Of a DNA stretch of 64,000 bases, positions 10,663 through 23,768 are shown piece by piece (within the stretch, counting starts at the first letter, position 1; each line of letters begins with the position of its first letter). Position numbers and translations under genes: made by a program. The stretch comes from Nageia nagi (taxonomy: Eukaryota > Pinophyta): assembly GCA_050084985.1 (NCBI GenBank), contig JBITNC010000002.1:36084001-36148000 (forward strand). The letters run 5' to 3'. Under the pieces are notes generated by a model, which had not been told where the DNA came from, made no database searches, and saw only the letters and a program-made list of their open reading frames with translations.

Positions 10663-11127
10663 TTTATATAAATTAAAGATTCTATAAACAAAGATCACCT
10701 TGAAGCTTCTCTAATAAATCTAACATTCATCCTTCTAGCAAAGCAATAATCAATCACACAAAAAATAATACATCATGTATAGTGGTTCCTCTATCTCTTG
10801 GGAGTACATCCACTTTGAACCATAATTCTATTACTTCTCATCAGATAACTCTTCTACAAATTCTAAAGAATTCTTTTACAAAGCTCCTATAAGAATATCT
10901 TTACAAGACAAGCATTACCATGTTTCATCAAATTACATAATGAGAGGGTACCTCTTTATTTATAATAAAAAACCCACTCTTTAACCTTCTTTTTACCCAA
11001 GGGTAAGTTTAAAGGTGTTTCTATATTTATTCTCTTAATGCTTTAAGGTATCTAAATATACTTTAAGTATTAAGTGAATTTATATTAAAGAGAAATATTA
11101 CACAATATTACATTACAATTTCTAACA
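10663..11127 (-). repeat. Orphan LTR resembling the copia LTR family
   Basis: The arrangement parallels the copia LTRs at 29331, 38470 and 59188: PBS complement, about 460-500 bp containing a phrase like gtggttcctc...gagtacatcc, a TTTATTTATAA-like box (about 10955), AAGTATTAAGTGAA, then a TTTCTAACA end. No partner LTR or coding body is visible nearby, so it is the remnant of a truncated minus-strand element. The outer limits are approximate because no TSD was found. Confidence 0.55.
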
Positions 11128-14100
11128 TATACTAGTTAGGTGTTAAAATAAGGTAGGATGGTAAAACTATAAGCTAGTTTACCATATCTTTCCAATGAGT
11201 CACATAATGATATATTAGAAGTGGTCATTACAACTCTACTTCCAATATCAATAATCTAATCTTTGTCTAATCAACATGAGCTCCAAGCTCAATATGGTAG
11301 ATAAAAGGCTTCCTAGGGTTAAGTATCAACATGGTGACTAAATGTGTTACCATTATGCAATGTGCCATAGGAAATATCATCAAGTGAGTAGTTAATGGCT
11401 TTCCAAGAGTATCAACCCTTAATGATGTATTCAATGGAATGACTATTCCATTGATATCACCCATGCAACTCTCATCTCCCTTATTTTAATCATTCAATAG
11501 AAAGTAATGACTCCTATCATAAGGGACGACTACCTTGAAAATCAAATCCAAGTGTATCCCACTCTATGGATCAATAATTATGGTGGTGAAAAATTAAAAA
11601 AAAATAGAATCAATAGTTGATCATCACCTCTAACTCATTGAATTTCATTTTAAAGGCATCACGCATCATGGGGGGTATCTTAATAGAAAGGCTTCAAAAC
11701 ACATGTGTGTATAAGCTTATTAAAAAATATCCTATTTTTAAAATCTACCATCTCCCCTTTTAATTTATTAAACCCCTCATGGTAAGCCCCTATATAATAA
11801 ATAATAAACCTTTTTTTAAAACTTACCATTTTGCTAAAAAAATTTGAATCAATTTTTAATACCTCTTAGTAATTTTACCATTTCATCAATGTATAGTATT
11901 TCCTTCAACACTAGAAAAGTTTATTCAAAAATGAGCCTTGAAGACCAAGGGGTTCCACCTTGATTGCATAGGCGACATTGTCTTTGCACTCTTTATCTAG
12001 GCTTCAACAAAAAAATCCAAATGTGAATACATTTGAATGGTTATTGCAAGTAAACTACTTTCAATAATGTAGTTTTTGGGTATAAATTATAGGTAAAGTT
12101 AGATTTTAGGCTATAAGATTAATTTAATAATAATAAATTTAATTTAGTAAATATATTAATTAATTAATTTAATATATTAGAATGAATTAAACAATAAAAT
12201 AATATAATAACATTTTAATTATTTCAAAATAATAAAACTAAAGAGCAATAGAAGAATAATATCATCATATAAGGGGAGTTTGGATATGCCAATTAGCTTC
12301 TTGGGTTAAGGTATTCTTAGAGTTTGTTTTAGGGTCTATTTATTTTTTCACTTCATCAAAATGATTATTTAATTTATTTTCTTAAATTTATGGTAAATAT
12401 TTTATTCTACACAAGGGAGTGGTATATTTATATTTCTTTTAGGATGTATTGTTAGGAATTTCATTACCTATATTAAGTGTTGTATTTTACATAATATGAG
12501 TATTAGTTTCAAGTGATTCCTTATTATTCACCTCCATTTATTATGGTGATCAATCATTAATTGATATTCCCATAGTAGTTTGGTCAATTTATAGTGTAGA
12601 ATCATTTGTCAATCCTTCTAGATTTTTATTAGTTTTATTTGTTATCTCTTTAGGTTAAGGAATCTTACTATCAAGTTCCATTTGAACTCCTATTTAAAAT
12701 AATGGACTCAAATATCTAAACTTTTCTATTTATTATTAAAAGTTACATTAGTCTCTTCTTCATTTTCTTTTCACTTATAATAGTGCCTTTTTTCTTCTCG
12801 TATCTTCCATTTATTTGTATTTAATTTTGTACTCCTATGTTTTTTTTCTTGTCATAACTCTTTTTCACCATTATATTTTATTCTTTATTACCTTGATTTT
12901 ATTCCTTCTTAAATCCCTTATTTTTGAACTGTCAAATCTTCTTGAATTTTAATTATCCTTATGCCTTTTTTAATGCTAACATCTCTTAATTAAGCCTCAA
13001 CATCCTAGTTTCTTTCCTCATCCCTTAGTTCCTTACCCCTAAAGATAGGAGAAAGTGTTAGTGCTACTGATTTATTAATGAAGTATTGTTTATAACTATA
13101 AGATAAATTATATAAGATCTTTATTGGACCCCTAAAGAATCTCTCTTTGTTAACATCCCATGACACCCAATCCTAAAGATAAAATCTTATGGTATAGGTG
13201 TCAAGAGTTTTCTTAACCCAATTATCAACCTTATTTATCTAAGGCTATTAATAAATAATCAAATGGAGTAACTTAGTTTTGATCCACTTAACTTTAGGTA
13301 TTGTAACTTTAGTGGCAAATTTGAGTTATTTGATGAACTAGAGATGAAAAAACTTAGATAATTCACATAAAAATATCTTAATTTACTTACTCCTATTTTT
13401 CAAATGAACTACTTAAGTTCTTTATACTATTTCAAAAACCAAACTTGTAGTAATTTGATGGTATGATATGGGCTTAATTTTTTTAAATAAATTTTGCCCA
13501 TGTACTTATGTATTATGTCTCTTGTTGGTTGAGTTGATCATGTGTTGATCTTATAGATCATATGAGTCTTTAGATGTATGATATGTGCTTAATTGTCTAA
13601 AACAAATTTTACCCTTATACTTATCTATACTTGTCAAGATTTTTCTACATTAATCAAATCTTGGTGTCTATGGTGCTTTCCACTTGGGAGTTTAAACAAA
13701 TGACTTTCTCACCAACTCCCCTCATGGTATTTCTACATTAATCAAATCTGGGTGTCTATGGTGATTTCTGCTTGGGAGTTTAAACAAATGACTTTCTCAC
13801 CAACTTCCCTCATGGTATGAGTTGATATTTTGAAATCAACATGAATACTAATTTTAGAATTTACAACAATCAAGAAAAGAAAAATCATAAATATTTTTAA
13901 AAAATCTTAAAATTTATTTATTACTTTGGTTTGATCCTCGCCTTGAGTATGATAGACATACACATGTTTTTTTTTATCAATAATGAAACTCTTTGATTAA
14001 AGATGTTGAGTCATTGAGTTGATTCCTCCCAAATCGTATGTAGAGCAAAGTGCTTTCATTGTAAACTCAAATATATTATTCCTTGTTGATATGCTTTCCT

Positions 14101-15685
14101 TATTTCTTAATAATCGATTTTGAGTCAAAATTTTGTTGGATCTTTTCAACATTATTAGTTGCAGTTAGTGTCATCAGCAAAGCTTTTCTGCTGGATAGAC
14201 ATTGTTGATAGCTAGAGATGGGAAAAGGACCCCTTCTACGTATATAAATTATTTTTGTACTCCTTTGTATAACAACCAAGTTTGAGAGAACTTTGGTTGA
14301 CTATACTATGCCTAATTTAGCTGTTGTTACATGATGTAATCGTATGCTTTAGTATGCAAAGTTTGATCTACAAAGGAGCAATTATTTGTAGAAGTTGATT
14401 GATTGGATATCCCAACCTTTTATTGATGAACTTCTTTTCAATTCATAGTTCGTACTAATATATTGATAATGGTATAAACAAAATCTCTTTTTCCCAAAGC
14501 ATGATCCATTCTGTTAAGGTGCAGATAGTTGAATTCAAAAAAATGACTTTTTTTTTCATTTCCCAAATGGATAAGCTCTAATCATAATCTTATCCTCTAT
14601 TTTGAGCCTTTTCCCAAGTTAAGCTTGGTTCTTGATTTAGCTTTGCTAAGTATAGAGTCACTAGCGATTAGGTTTTGAATGCACATGACTAGAATGGATC
14701 ATCAATGACCTAGCTTAGGTGCTAGCGATTTGCCTTTATTATTAATTTTTTATTTTTAGGTCCCATTCTATTCATTTTTGAATGAGGGTTATTTTTAGGT
14801 GTATTCATTTTACCCATTTTTGAATTATCTGCTATTAGAAGCAAGCAATAATTCAAAAACAAAAGTGGGTACTCTTAATCCCTATCTTTAGGGGTGTATA
14901 CAATTTCAAAGTCTTATATATTATATATTGTATTAAAAGGGTACATTGATATTTGTTTTAGTTTATTATTCTCTACAATTTTTGAATTGTTAAAATTAGC
15001 CTCATAGTAGTAACTAATGGGATGATTCATGGTAAATGAACTTTGATATCATCTTCAAAATGACTTTGATATCATTATATATTTCCTTTTGATGTTTTAA
15101 AAATTTATTAAGGTACTATAATTAGCTATTTCAAGTGAAACAACACTTAGGATTAATCCCTAATCTTCATCAATAACACTGACCTGCTGACCATCTTTAT
15201 TAACTTGAGAAAACCACCAAAATTAGCTTCCAAGAACTTCCTCAATAGCTTTTAGATGGCTAAACTTAGTGCTAAAATATTATGCAAGGAAAGTATAAAT
15301 AGGAGCAAGGAGAGCACTAGGGCCATGGTGTATTACAATGGATGTCAAATGTACTGATAGTCCTTGCATTATGCTATGCTTCAATAGCACCTGCCTACCA
15401 TTATAAAAAAATAATTTAGTGTTTCACCAACTTGGGTCACCATGTGCTATTGAATTTTCATAACATAGTGCAATAAAGTTATTTCATGCAACAAATATAC
15501 ATAACATAGTAAAACAAAAATAAATCATACTTTATTTATTAAGCATTCATTTCTTTTTCAATGGTATTTAATTTTGTAAATTAAAAATTATGTAATGTAG
15601 ATATTAATATTTGTATAATATACCTAACTATTATATTCTAATATTATTTACAAGTTAGTATTTTTCAATCTATTTCATTTTCCAA
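11128..15685. other. AT-rich DNA without recognisable genes
   Basis: About 4.5 kb with no domain I recognise. It contains the 88-bp duplication at 13642-13818 and a more diverged pair of related blocks near 13455-13515 and 13570-13630 (gtatgatatg-gcttaatt). The 5' end of the downstream Helitron may lie in its last part, but no certain TC terminus could be picked. Confidence 0.45.
13642..13818 (+). repeat. 88-bp tandem duplication
   Basis: Two head-to-tail copies starting tttctacattaatcaaatc and ending cctcatggtat. They differ at only a few positions, so the duplication is fairly recent compared with the surrounding decay. Confidence 0.92.
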
Positions 15686-17501
15686 ATGATTGAATTAACA
15701 ACAAATGGAATTACAAGCATACTTTTAGGCATTTATTTCTTTGAACCACTTTTACAAATTAAATGTTTTGAGTTTATTAAACATTCTTCTTCAACAACCA
15801 TCAAATATTGGATCAACATGTCAAATGGTTTACATTCCCACTTAGCTTTGATTCCTACTAAAAACAACATTTTTGTTGTCGAAGAAGCTTTGAAGGAAGG
15901 CAGTGTTATTCATCTACATGAATACACTTCCAAAAATTACACCAACTTCACGTATGTTCATATTCTCTTAAATTTTAAATTTAATACTTATTAAGTAATT
16001 TGTAATTGCTTCAATAACCATTAATTTCATTTATTTATAGTGTATTGTAAATAGCCACCTGGAAATAATTGGGAACAATGTGCCACTTTCTGAAGCTCCA
16101 ACTCCTCTTCTCCAAACAACCAATTACATTCTATCAAATAACTCTCAAAGCACTTCAAAATCATCATAATATAGTATCATTTCATTGTAAGAAGAAAGTA
16201 GCTATAACCAAGAACAAAATAAACCCACTTCATAACCAATTCCCATTAAAAAATTGACATCTTATCATAGGGATTGGTCAATTGAGGGTAGATCTTTAGC
16301 AAAAATAACCATACATGAATATTGTAATGCTAATGGTGAAGGAAAGGTATTTGGGTTTGATATCGTGGACAAGGAGGGTTCAAAAATACATGTCACTTAC
16401 TTCAATGCAGTTGTTGATAAGTTTTACAATATTGTTCACACAAATTCCATTTACATTATCTCTAATGCTCACATTGAAGAGGCCAAAAAATAATATAGTA
16501 CCTCTATACATCCTTATCAAATAATACTCATGATGTCATCAACTGTAACTCCTTCAACATGTATTGAATCTATAATACCAATAAAGGTTTCACATATAAA
16601 AAGCATAGATTCGTTCGTTTGTTGCCCTAAAAATTCCCTTGTTGATATGATGGTATACTTTTTTTTGTTTCTACTACATCAACTTTATGTAAGAAAAATA
16701 GGACAAAAACAAAGAAATGCACTATAAAAATCATGGATGTATCAGGTTTTACTGTTGTGTTACACTATGGGGTGAACATTGTGAGGTAGAAGGAAAATAA
16801 CTTTTAGATATGCCTCAGCAACCAAATACACCAATTATTTTGATCAAATCTAGATGCTTGACCACCTGGCATGGAAAGAAAATAGGTTCCAATTATTCAA
16901 CCAACATCCAAATCAATCCAAAATTAGAAGAAGCCTTAGCATTGCGAATATGGTATTTTACCATGGAAAGTAACCATCTTGCTATTTTCAATTCAAACAA
17001 TCGTAATTCCATTATCAGCTTTGAAAATTTAATTAAAATTGCATAAATTATTGACAAAAACTTCTTTGCAAAAGAATATATTTATGTTCAAACCATAATT
17101 TCCAAACTACACCTTGATAAGTTTTATCATCCTTCTTGCCTTTAGTTTGTATTAGGTAAAAAATGTAAGAAACAATTTATAAAAAATGGAATACTACCTT
17201 TCAATGTCCTAAATATTTGACTAAACTTGTTGAATGCGAATTCAACTACACATTAAATATGAACATTCAAGATGACACAGGTGAACTTCAAAAAGTAATA
17301 ACATTCGAAGGGCCTACAAATGCATTACTAGGCATTGTTGCAAAAGATTTACAACTAACTTTAGTACAACTTGATGTTGTACAAGATATTTTAATCAAAG
17401 TTATCAACTACGATTTCTTGATGCAAATTTCCATCATAATGAATTATTTTTCTAGGCGAGATATGAAAAATTGTGTGATTACAACCATTGGGGAAGTTTA
17501 A
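15686..17501 (+). pseudogene. RPA1 (RPA70)-like single-strand DNA-binding protein of the Helitron
   Basis: Domains follow the RPA70 order. 15686-15951 resembles the N-terminal OB fold (LTTNGITSILLG, then MSNGLHSHLAL and LKEGSVIHLHEYT). A plausible 89-bp intron follows (gtatgt at 15952, ttatag ending 16040), then LEIIGNNVPLSEAPTP. 16240-16493 is DBD-A (DWSIEGRS, NANGEGKVFGFDIVD, VVDKFYN). About 16530-17046 is DBD-B, with VTLWGEHCEVEGK, a stop at a Gln position, then LLDMPQQPN and IQINPKLEEA. 17060-17501 is DBD-C with a zinc-ribbon remnant (GKKCKKQF, then FQCPKY where the last Cys is Tyr) and VECEFNYTLNMNIQDDTGE. It probably coated single-stranded intermediates during rolling-circle transposition. 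Frameshifts and several stops make it a pseudogene. A captured host gene rather than a Helitron gene is possible but less likely given its neighbour. Confidence 0.87.
15952..16040 (+). other. Probable intron in the RPA1-like gene
   Basis: GTATGT donor and TTTATTTATAG acceptor bracket 89 AT-rich bases. RPA-like coding similarity resumes just after 16041, which argues for a genuine spliced gene before decay. Confidence 0.6.
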
Positions 17502-18114
17502 TTTTATTTTTGTAATGACTTATATATCTAGAATAAGTATTTGGAATAATCATTATTTATATCTTTAACTATTAAATGCAACATAATAAAATATATACTA
17601 ATGCTACAATGTTGTGTAGTATTTGTGTATGTAATAGTTTGGTCTGCATATTGTTATTGATGAGGAAATATCATATAAAATGCAATTACAAATAAAAAAA
17701 GAAATAACTATGAAGAGTAGTCTATTCATTTTATTATGTTCATACAAACCTTGAATATTGCATTATACTATCTACTACTTTCATCTATTGTGAGTAATAA
17801 AATTTATTTGAATTTTCTTTTGTAGTTATGCACAAGTAAATAATACCACAAGTTGATTACCTTTCTTATTTATTTAATGCAAATGATAAATTATTTCCAA
17901 AATCTTTGAATGGTTATGCAAAATTAAAGCTAACAACAAATCTACTTCCTTTATTAGTTACATTTTATTTTGTATATTCAAATATTTATTTATAGAATTC
18001 ATCATGAAGGTATTAAATATAAATTTCTTTATCTTCATTATGTAAACTATTTTATATTTGTTGAGCATGATATTGAGTAAAAAAAATTCTCAGAATATTT
18101 GAACATTGAAATGG

Positions 18115-21100
18115 AAAATAAGCAAAAAAAAGCAAGAAGAGAACACAAAAATCAAGTGGCTCAAGCACATTACCAAGCAAACAAAGATACAATCAATGCA
18201 AGAAGATAAACATTGTGCCAAATACATCATGATATGGCATCCATAAATGGTGCATCCTCATCTAATTCATCTAGTTTGCAATCACCAATACCACATATAA
18301 CTTTGCTAAACCAACATCCTCTAGTGTTTCTTGCAAAATATATAATAGCTAGAAATGAATTTTGTTCTAAATTAGATAGACTTAAAAATATTTCCACATG
18401 TGTTATCTGTATTGAAAAACATCTAGGAATTAAAATAAAATAATACAATGGGAATTGCATTTGTTACAAATGCATTTCAAAAAAACATGGCCATTGCTTC
18501 TCTATAACAAACAAAATGGACCCTGGTGAACAATCCATTTGCTTACAAAGACATACTCAAGTTGAGGAGATGTTAATAGAAAAATTTATCCCTATACTTC
18601 AAGTTACATATGCAAGGGGTGGTCAATTAAAATATAGTGATCACACTATTTTTTTCTTAATATATTTCTACAATTGCAACTCAATTGGCAAGATACATAA
18701 ATACATTGGATATACTAATAGTTAACAAGAAGAATATTAATAACCAATATTACAATTTCCATGTTAGCAAAAATCACATCTTTAGGGCATTGACGTATAA
18801 GATCAAATATGATCAATACTACAAGGATTTCATCTAGATGAAATTACATTATCATTGTTACCTGATGCCTCTACAGACATATCCAACATTTTATACACAA
18901 AATCTCTATACCTTGCCCTTGTTGATATAGATCTCATAGAAAAAAATGATTCAATGATGATATTATACAAGACAACATTCATACAACAAGTTTGTATGTT
19001 GCAAATCTCTCCCAAGACGTAGAGAGGTTAAGCACTTAAGATCAATAGTGCAACTACAAGATGGGTGCCAACCACCATCCATTGAATGGTCATAAATATC
19101 ACTTTCACTGCTAAATGAATACAATGCTGAAGGATAACAACCCATGAAAGAGGTTAAGTTACATGAATATATGATCCACCTACTACAATACCATTTTAAC
19201 AGATTCAACCAGCATTTATGGTTTTGATACTTCATACTAAATATGCTACAACATCATCAGAGTTAAGCAACAACATTTATATTCACTCATCAAAGTATCA
19301 AAAAAGGATTACTAACTATAATTTAGAACTCCACCAAAGAATAAAGGATGTGATAGTTGGTAAACTCCTTGAATAATTAATGCATTTTGGCTCATCAATT
19401 CATGTTACAAAGCCTTTTTGGAATCATTGCAGCATTGAACTTTTAGACATGACTATTCAAATAAAATATCCTACTCTATTCTTTATGCTTAGTGCAGCAG
19501 ATACAAAATAGCTAGACTTGCATGATATCATGCCATCCATGACACCTACAAATCCTCAAGTAGCTTATAAATGGAGAACATAGAATATTATTTAAAATCC
19601 ACACCTTTTAGCAATGTACATGCATCACAAATGTACAACATTCCTTGAAGTAATTTTGGTTAAACTCTTTAACACAACCAACTATTGGTATAGATATTGC
19701 ATTGATCATGTTAATTTCTAAAAAAAAAAATATTTGACTTTTACCTAATAATATATTCTTCTAGATATGAATGGTAGCACAGATGTTTTGCCCATATTCA
19801 TAGTTTCCTTTGGCTAAAGGATGCACCTGACATTTCCAACCTAGAATGGAATAATGTACAATTAGTTCAAAATACAATCAAATACATGGATAACTATGTA
19901 ATGGGTTGGAACCATCAAACAAATCCCCCACAAAGAAAATGCATTTCCTTGAACTAGTGTTCATGATCTGTGTTTGCTAAACACAAAACTAATTATGTTA
20001 ACTAACCCATACACTACCTACAAAGAACTTGTTGATTACATCTAACACTATACAAAGGGTTCACTGCATACATGTTTATGCAAAGTAGGAGCATCTATTG
20101 AATATCATTATAAAGCCCTTTAGAACTTGCAAGATACCTCAACCCTTGAAATAGATGAAAATGGTTAGCCCAAACACACTCTTACTCGTAATGATGACCA
20201 ATTGAATCTTCATAACCCTATTGTTATCTCCATTTTGAGAGCTAAGATAGATTTTAAAGCTATTATATCAATCAATGTAGTCCTCAAGTATGTTACAAAG
20301 TATGCAGCTAAAGTTGAAACCAAATCTAATACTTTTCATGCAATGCTTTCTCATATTTCTATAAATTACAAACCAACAAGACCAGTTGTAGATGCATTTA
20401 AAAAAATGCTCATAAAAAACATTATCGAATGTGATATCTCTACCCAAGAAACATGCCACCTTCTATTGAAACTACCATTAACCAAATGGAGTACAAAATT
20501 ATTTTCTTTAAATTTCAACCAAAAAAACCTTGAAATATATCATTCTCAGACACTTCCCCTTCATCTTCCATAACCTTATTAATGCCTATATAGAACAACC
20601 TACATTTATGAATAGAATGTCACTTATTGAAGTTGCTAGAAGTTGGACATTCAAAGCATCTCACAAGTCTACACCATAGAAATAATGTTCTAAAGTTGCA
20701 ATTATCAAAGTCTCACCAAGGTTTACAACAATTCCTCAAAGGATGAAATTTGTTATCATGATTTATGTTTGATAGATTTGCTTCTATATCATCCATTCCA
20801 TAATATTTAAGATTATTTTGTACTAACAAAAATGAAATTATAGCAAAATAGGAGAGATTTTAGAATTATTACACTCCATAGCATGCACACTACACATCAA
20901 CAAAACTAGTCAAAGAGAGTATGGTTGACTCACCATCCTTCTAGCAAATGGACTTTCACCAAAATAACTATAATGAATGGCAAGTGTTATCCTCTATACA
21001 CCTAGTTCATATTATGCAGTTGGATGAATTTGATATGCTCGATCGATGAGACCTAGATCTCAACTACAATTGGGGAAGATCTCTATTGACTTTGTAATAA

Positions 21101-22465
21101 CAAAATATTGGTTGTAGTTTTATCAATGATAATCACCATATATTTCAAATTTTACCCTTTTCCATCATAAATTCCTTTGATGGGTTATCTATTGAATAAA
21201 AAAGGGTTTTTGATATAGTGCAACTGCATCTTACTGAATCTCACTTTCAACCATTGCTCATAATGATCATTCAAGGTATTGCAAGAATAGGAAAATCTCA
21301 ACTAATCAAATGCATAAGATATTTACTTTGCAATTTGGGTCTAAATGGAAAATCCATATTACTACTTTTTGCACCAATAGTTATTTCAACATTCAACATA
21401 GAAGCTTCAACAATTTACTCTGCACTTTGAATGCTAATTAAATAAATGGTCCCCTCTCATCAAGCAATCATTTGCAAACTTTTAAGAAAAAATGTACTCC
21501 ATACAATACATTATAATATATGAGATGAGTTTCATTGGTCCTAAACTTCTACAACTCATAAGCATTAGGTTGCATGAAGCATTTCCAAATAATAATCACA
21601 TTCCATTTGGAGGTTTATCAATAATACTATTCAGTGACCTAGCACAACTACCACCCATAAAGGACATCCCCATGTATGTTTCATCCTTGTACGATGGTAT
21701 ACTATGGTGCACTTTCAAAACAATTATGACATTGACCATAATATTTCATCAAAGTGGTGAGGATCTTGCACATATCTCTTTTTGTAACCTATTTACAAAT
21801 CTTCAAAATGCAAAACCTATATTTGTAGATTGTAATGCACTAATATCACGTTCATGCTCAAGACTTGCAATTATAGAGAAATCTACTTTCTTCTCTTTAA
21901 TGCATCTTTTTGCAACAAATGAAATGATTTTTTATCATAATAAATGTATTTTTGTATCCTTAGCAAAACCTGTTGCTATATCTAATGCAAAACAACTATA
22001 AGGATTAACTATTTCAAATCCAAAAAAAGAACAATTCCAACAACAACTATTATAATGTATTGACCAAGAAGTTATGTTATGTTCAAATTTATGGATAAAA
22101 ATAGGACTCATTAATGGTGCACTTAGAAAAGTCAAATCAATCATTTACAAAGATAATGAAAAACCACCTCAACTTGCTTTGTTTGTTATTGTTGAATTCA
22201 AACATTATATTGGTCCTACTTGGGATCACAACAACCCAAAATATGTTCCTATAATACCCTAAAGTCATGGTTTATGATAACAAATACCACTCAAAATTGT
22301 ATGGGCATTGATAATACACAAATCACAAGGACTTACACTTGATAGGGAAACTATTGACATTGGCAACACTAAATGTCAAGGAATAACTTTCATAGCTATA
22401 TCCAGAGTACGTGCATTAAATTATCTTTGCATCTAACCATATTTTCCTTTTGAAAGATTACAAAG
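18115..22465 (+). pseudogene. Helitron RepHel: HUH endonuclease plus PIF1-type helicase
   Basis: The N-terminal region (18120-18725) has a Cys-pair cluster (TCVICIEKH, CICYKC) and MDPGEQS then HTQVEEMLIEK with RGGQLKYS, standard at the start of plant RepHel. 19000-19260 gives LHEYMIHLLQYHFNRF and YFILNM, the Helitron-like N domain. About 19590-19830 is the Rep core: NPHLLAMYMHHK, then CFAHIHSFLWLKDAPD with the HUH pair HIH at 19793-19801. The Tyr motif is LKYVTKYAAKVETKS at about 20280-20320. The helicase follows: Walker A GIARIGKSQLIK (near 21270), Walker B IIYEMSFIG (the usual Asp is Tyr) near 21515, LFSDLAQLPPIKD near 21640, and IIHKSQGLTLDRETID with FIAISRVRALNYL at 22300-22430. Frameshifts break it into several pieces. 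This protein nicks and unwinds DNA in rolling-circle transposition. Confidence 0.92.
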
Positions 22466-23205
22466 AATGTAATATGGTATAAATGTATGCCATAAAAAAA
22501 AGGAGCAACATTTGTTATCACTTTCCAATCATGCCACATGACAACATTAGAAACATATTAAATCTAAGCAGGTTTGCTAAGCTAAATATGCTTTGTGCAT
22601 CAGTTAACAAACAAAATATGCCTTTCTTTCTTTAAAAATACCATGAAATTATGTTTTTTATCACATTAACAATTTTGGATAAATATGATTTTTTCCTTTC
22701 TATATATTTTTGATTACATTTAATAAATGCAAAAATTAACATTCCTATATCTCATTTTAGGTATCTTAAAACATGGAAAACAAAAAAAAAAACAAATTCC
22801 AAACATGTTCATGGATGAATTTCCTAGAATTGCATATGCAAATTGACAAACCTACTATAGCATAATATTGTTGTAAAAATAATAATTAAAACCCTCTTCA
22901 AGAATGGAATAACAGAATAACTATTCATAAAATACAAAGAGTTTGAAGATGAACAAAAGAGAAATGGTACATTCTACTCACAACACATAGTTCCAAGGCA
23001 ACAACTCACTTTCTATACATTTTTTTGATTCTATACTCAAAATTTTATAGTTTACATAATGAAAAAAAAATCCCATTTTATAAATCTTACTCATTTCTTT
23101 TTCATATGTTAAAACAAAATTCATTTTCAATTATCTCTAATATACTTTAAAAACTTTTGCAAGTGACCTTTGCATATCAACAACTACAAGTCTTTCTATT
23201 ACATG

Positions 23206-23350
23206 CTCATTTTCATTTATTCAAATGTAAATGTTATAAATCATTCTTAAACTACTATATATTGGGATAAACTATTTTTCATTATCTACTTGCTTTCCAT
23301 TTACTTACATTTGCCATGATATACATAACTAAAATAATTACAATGTAATT
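23206..23350 (+). repeat. 145-bp direct repeat, copy 1
   Basis: The block running from cattttcatttattcaaatg through tattgggataaactattt to a catttacttacattt end is repeated at 23624-23768 with modest divergence. Confidence 0.8.
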
Positions 23351-23375
23351 AAACATTACATAAAAAGGGGAACAA

Positions 23376-23640
23376 CAACAAAAATGTCATTTTCTTGAAT
23401 TTAATTGTATTCAAAAATAAAAATTACAAACTTTGTGGAATGTTATATTTATTTAAAATGTTTACATTTGATAAAAAGTCATTTTTTTGAGTTCAATTGT
23501 ATTAAAAAAAAAATACAAACTTTGTGGAATGCTCTACTTCTTTCCAATGTTTACATTTGAAAGAAATTAATTATCTGGAGTTTGATTGTATTAAAAATTA
23601 TAAATAACAAACTTTGTGGAATGTTTATTTTCATTTCTTC
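23376..23640 (+). repeat. About three tandem ~90-bp units
   Basis: Each unit carries ttgtattaaaaa (or ttcaaaaa), then caaactttgtggaatg and a (t)gtttacatttga-like end. A weaker fourth unit is seen near 23850-23920. They lie between the two copies of a 145-bp direct repeat. Confidence 0.75.
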
Positions 23641-23768
23641 AAATGTAAATGTATTCCATCATTCTCAAACTAACTTATATTGGGATAAACTATTTCTCAT
23701 TATGTACTTGATTTCCATTTACTTACATTTTAAATTATGCACATAACGAGATTCAGTACAATCTAATT
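23624..23768 (+). repeat. 145-bp direct repeat, copy 2
   Basis: Second copy of the block at 23206-23350. It shares tattgggataaactattt and catttacttacattt. Confidence 0.8.

Larger units (their letters stand above)
15686..22470 (+). mobile_element. Degraded Helitron with RPA1-like and Rep/helicase genes
   Basis: Two genes on the same strand define a Helitron body: an RPA70-like gene (15686-17501) and a RepHel gene (18115-22465). Plant Helitrons are known to carry RPA-like genes beside RepHel, so the pairing supports the call. The limits given are those of the coding remnants. The true 5' TC end and the 3' hairpin plus CTRR end were not identified in the AT-rich flanks. Both genes have frameshifts and stops, so the element is dead. 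Confidence 0.88.

Noticed and set aside
15686-17501. A working host RPA1 gene
   Set aside because: It has frameshifts and several in-frame stops, a zinc-ribbon Cys is replaced, and it sits next to RepHel.
18227-19235. Minus-strand open frames across the Helitron N-terminal region
   Set aside because: They are antisense to the RepHel gene and show no domain; the plus strand carries the recognisable motifs.
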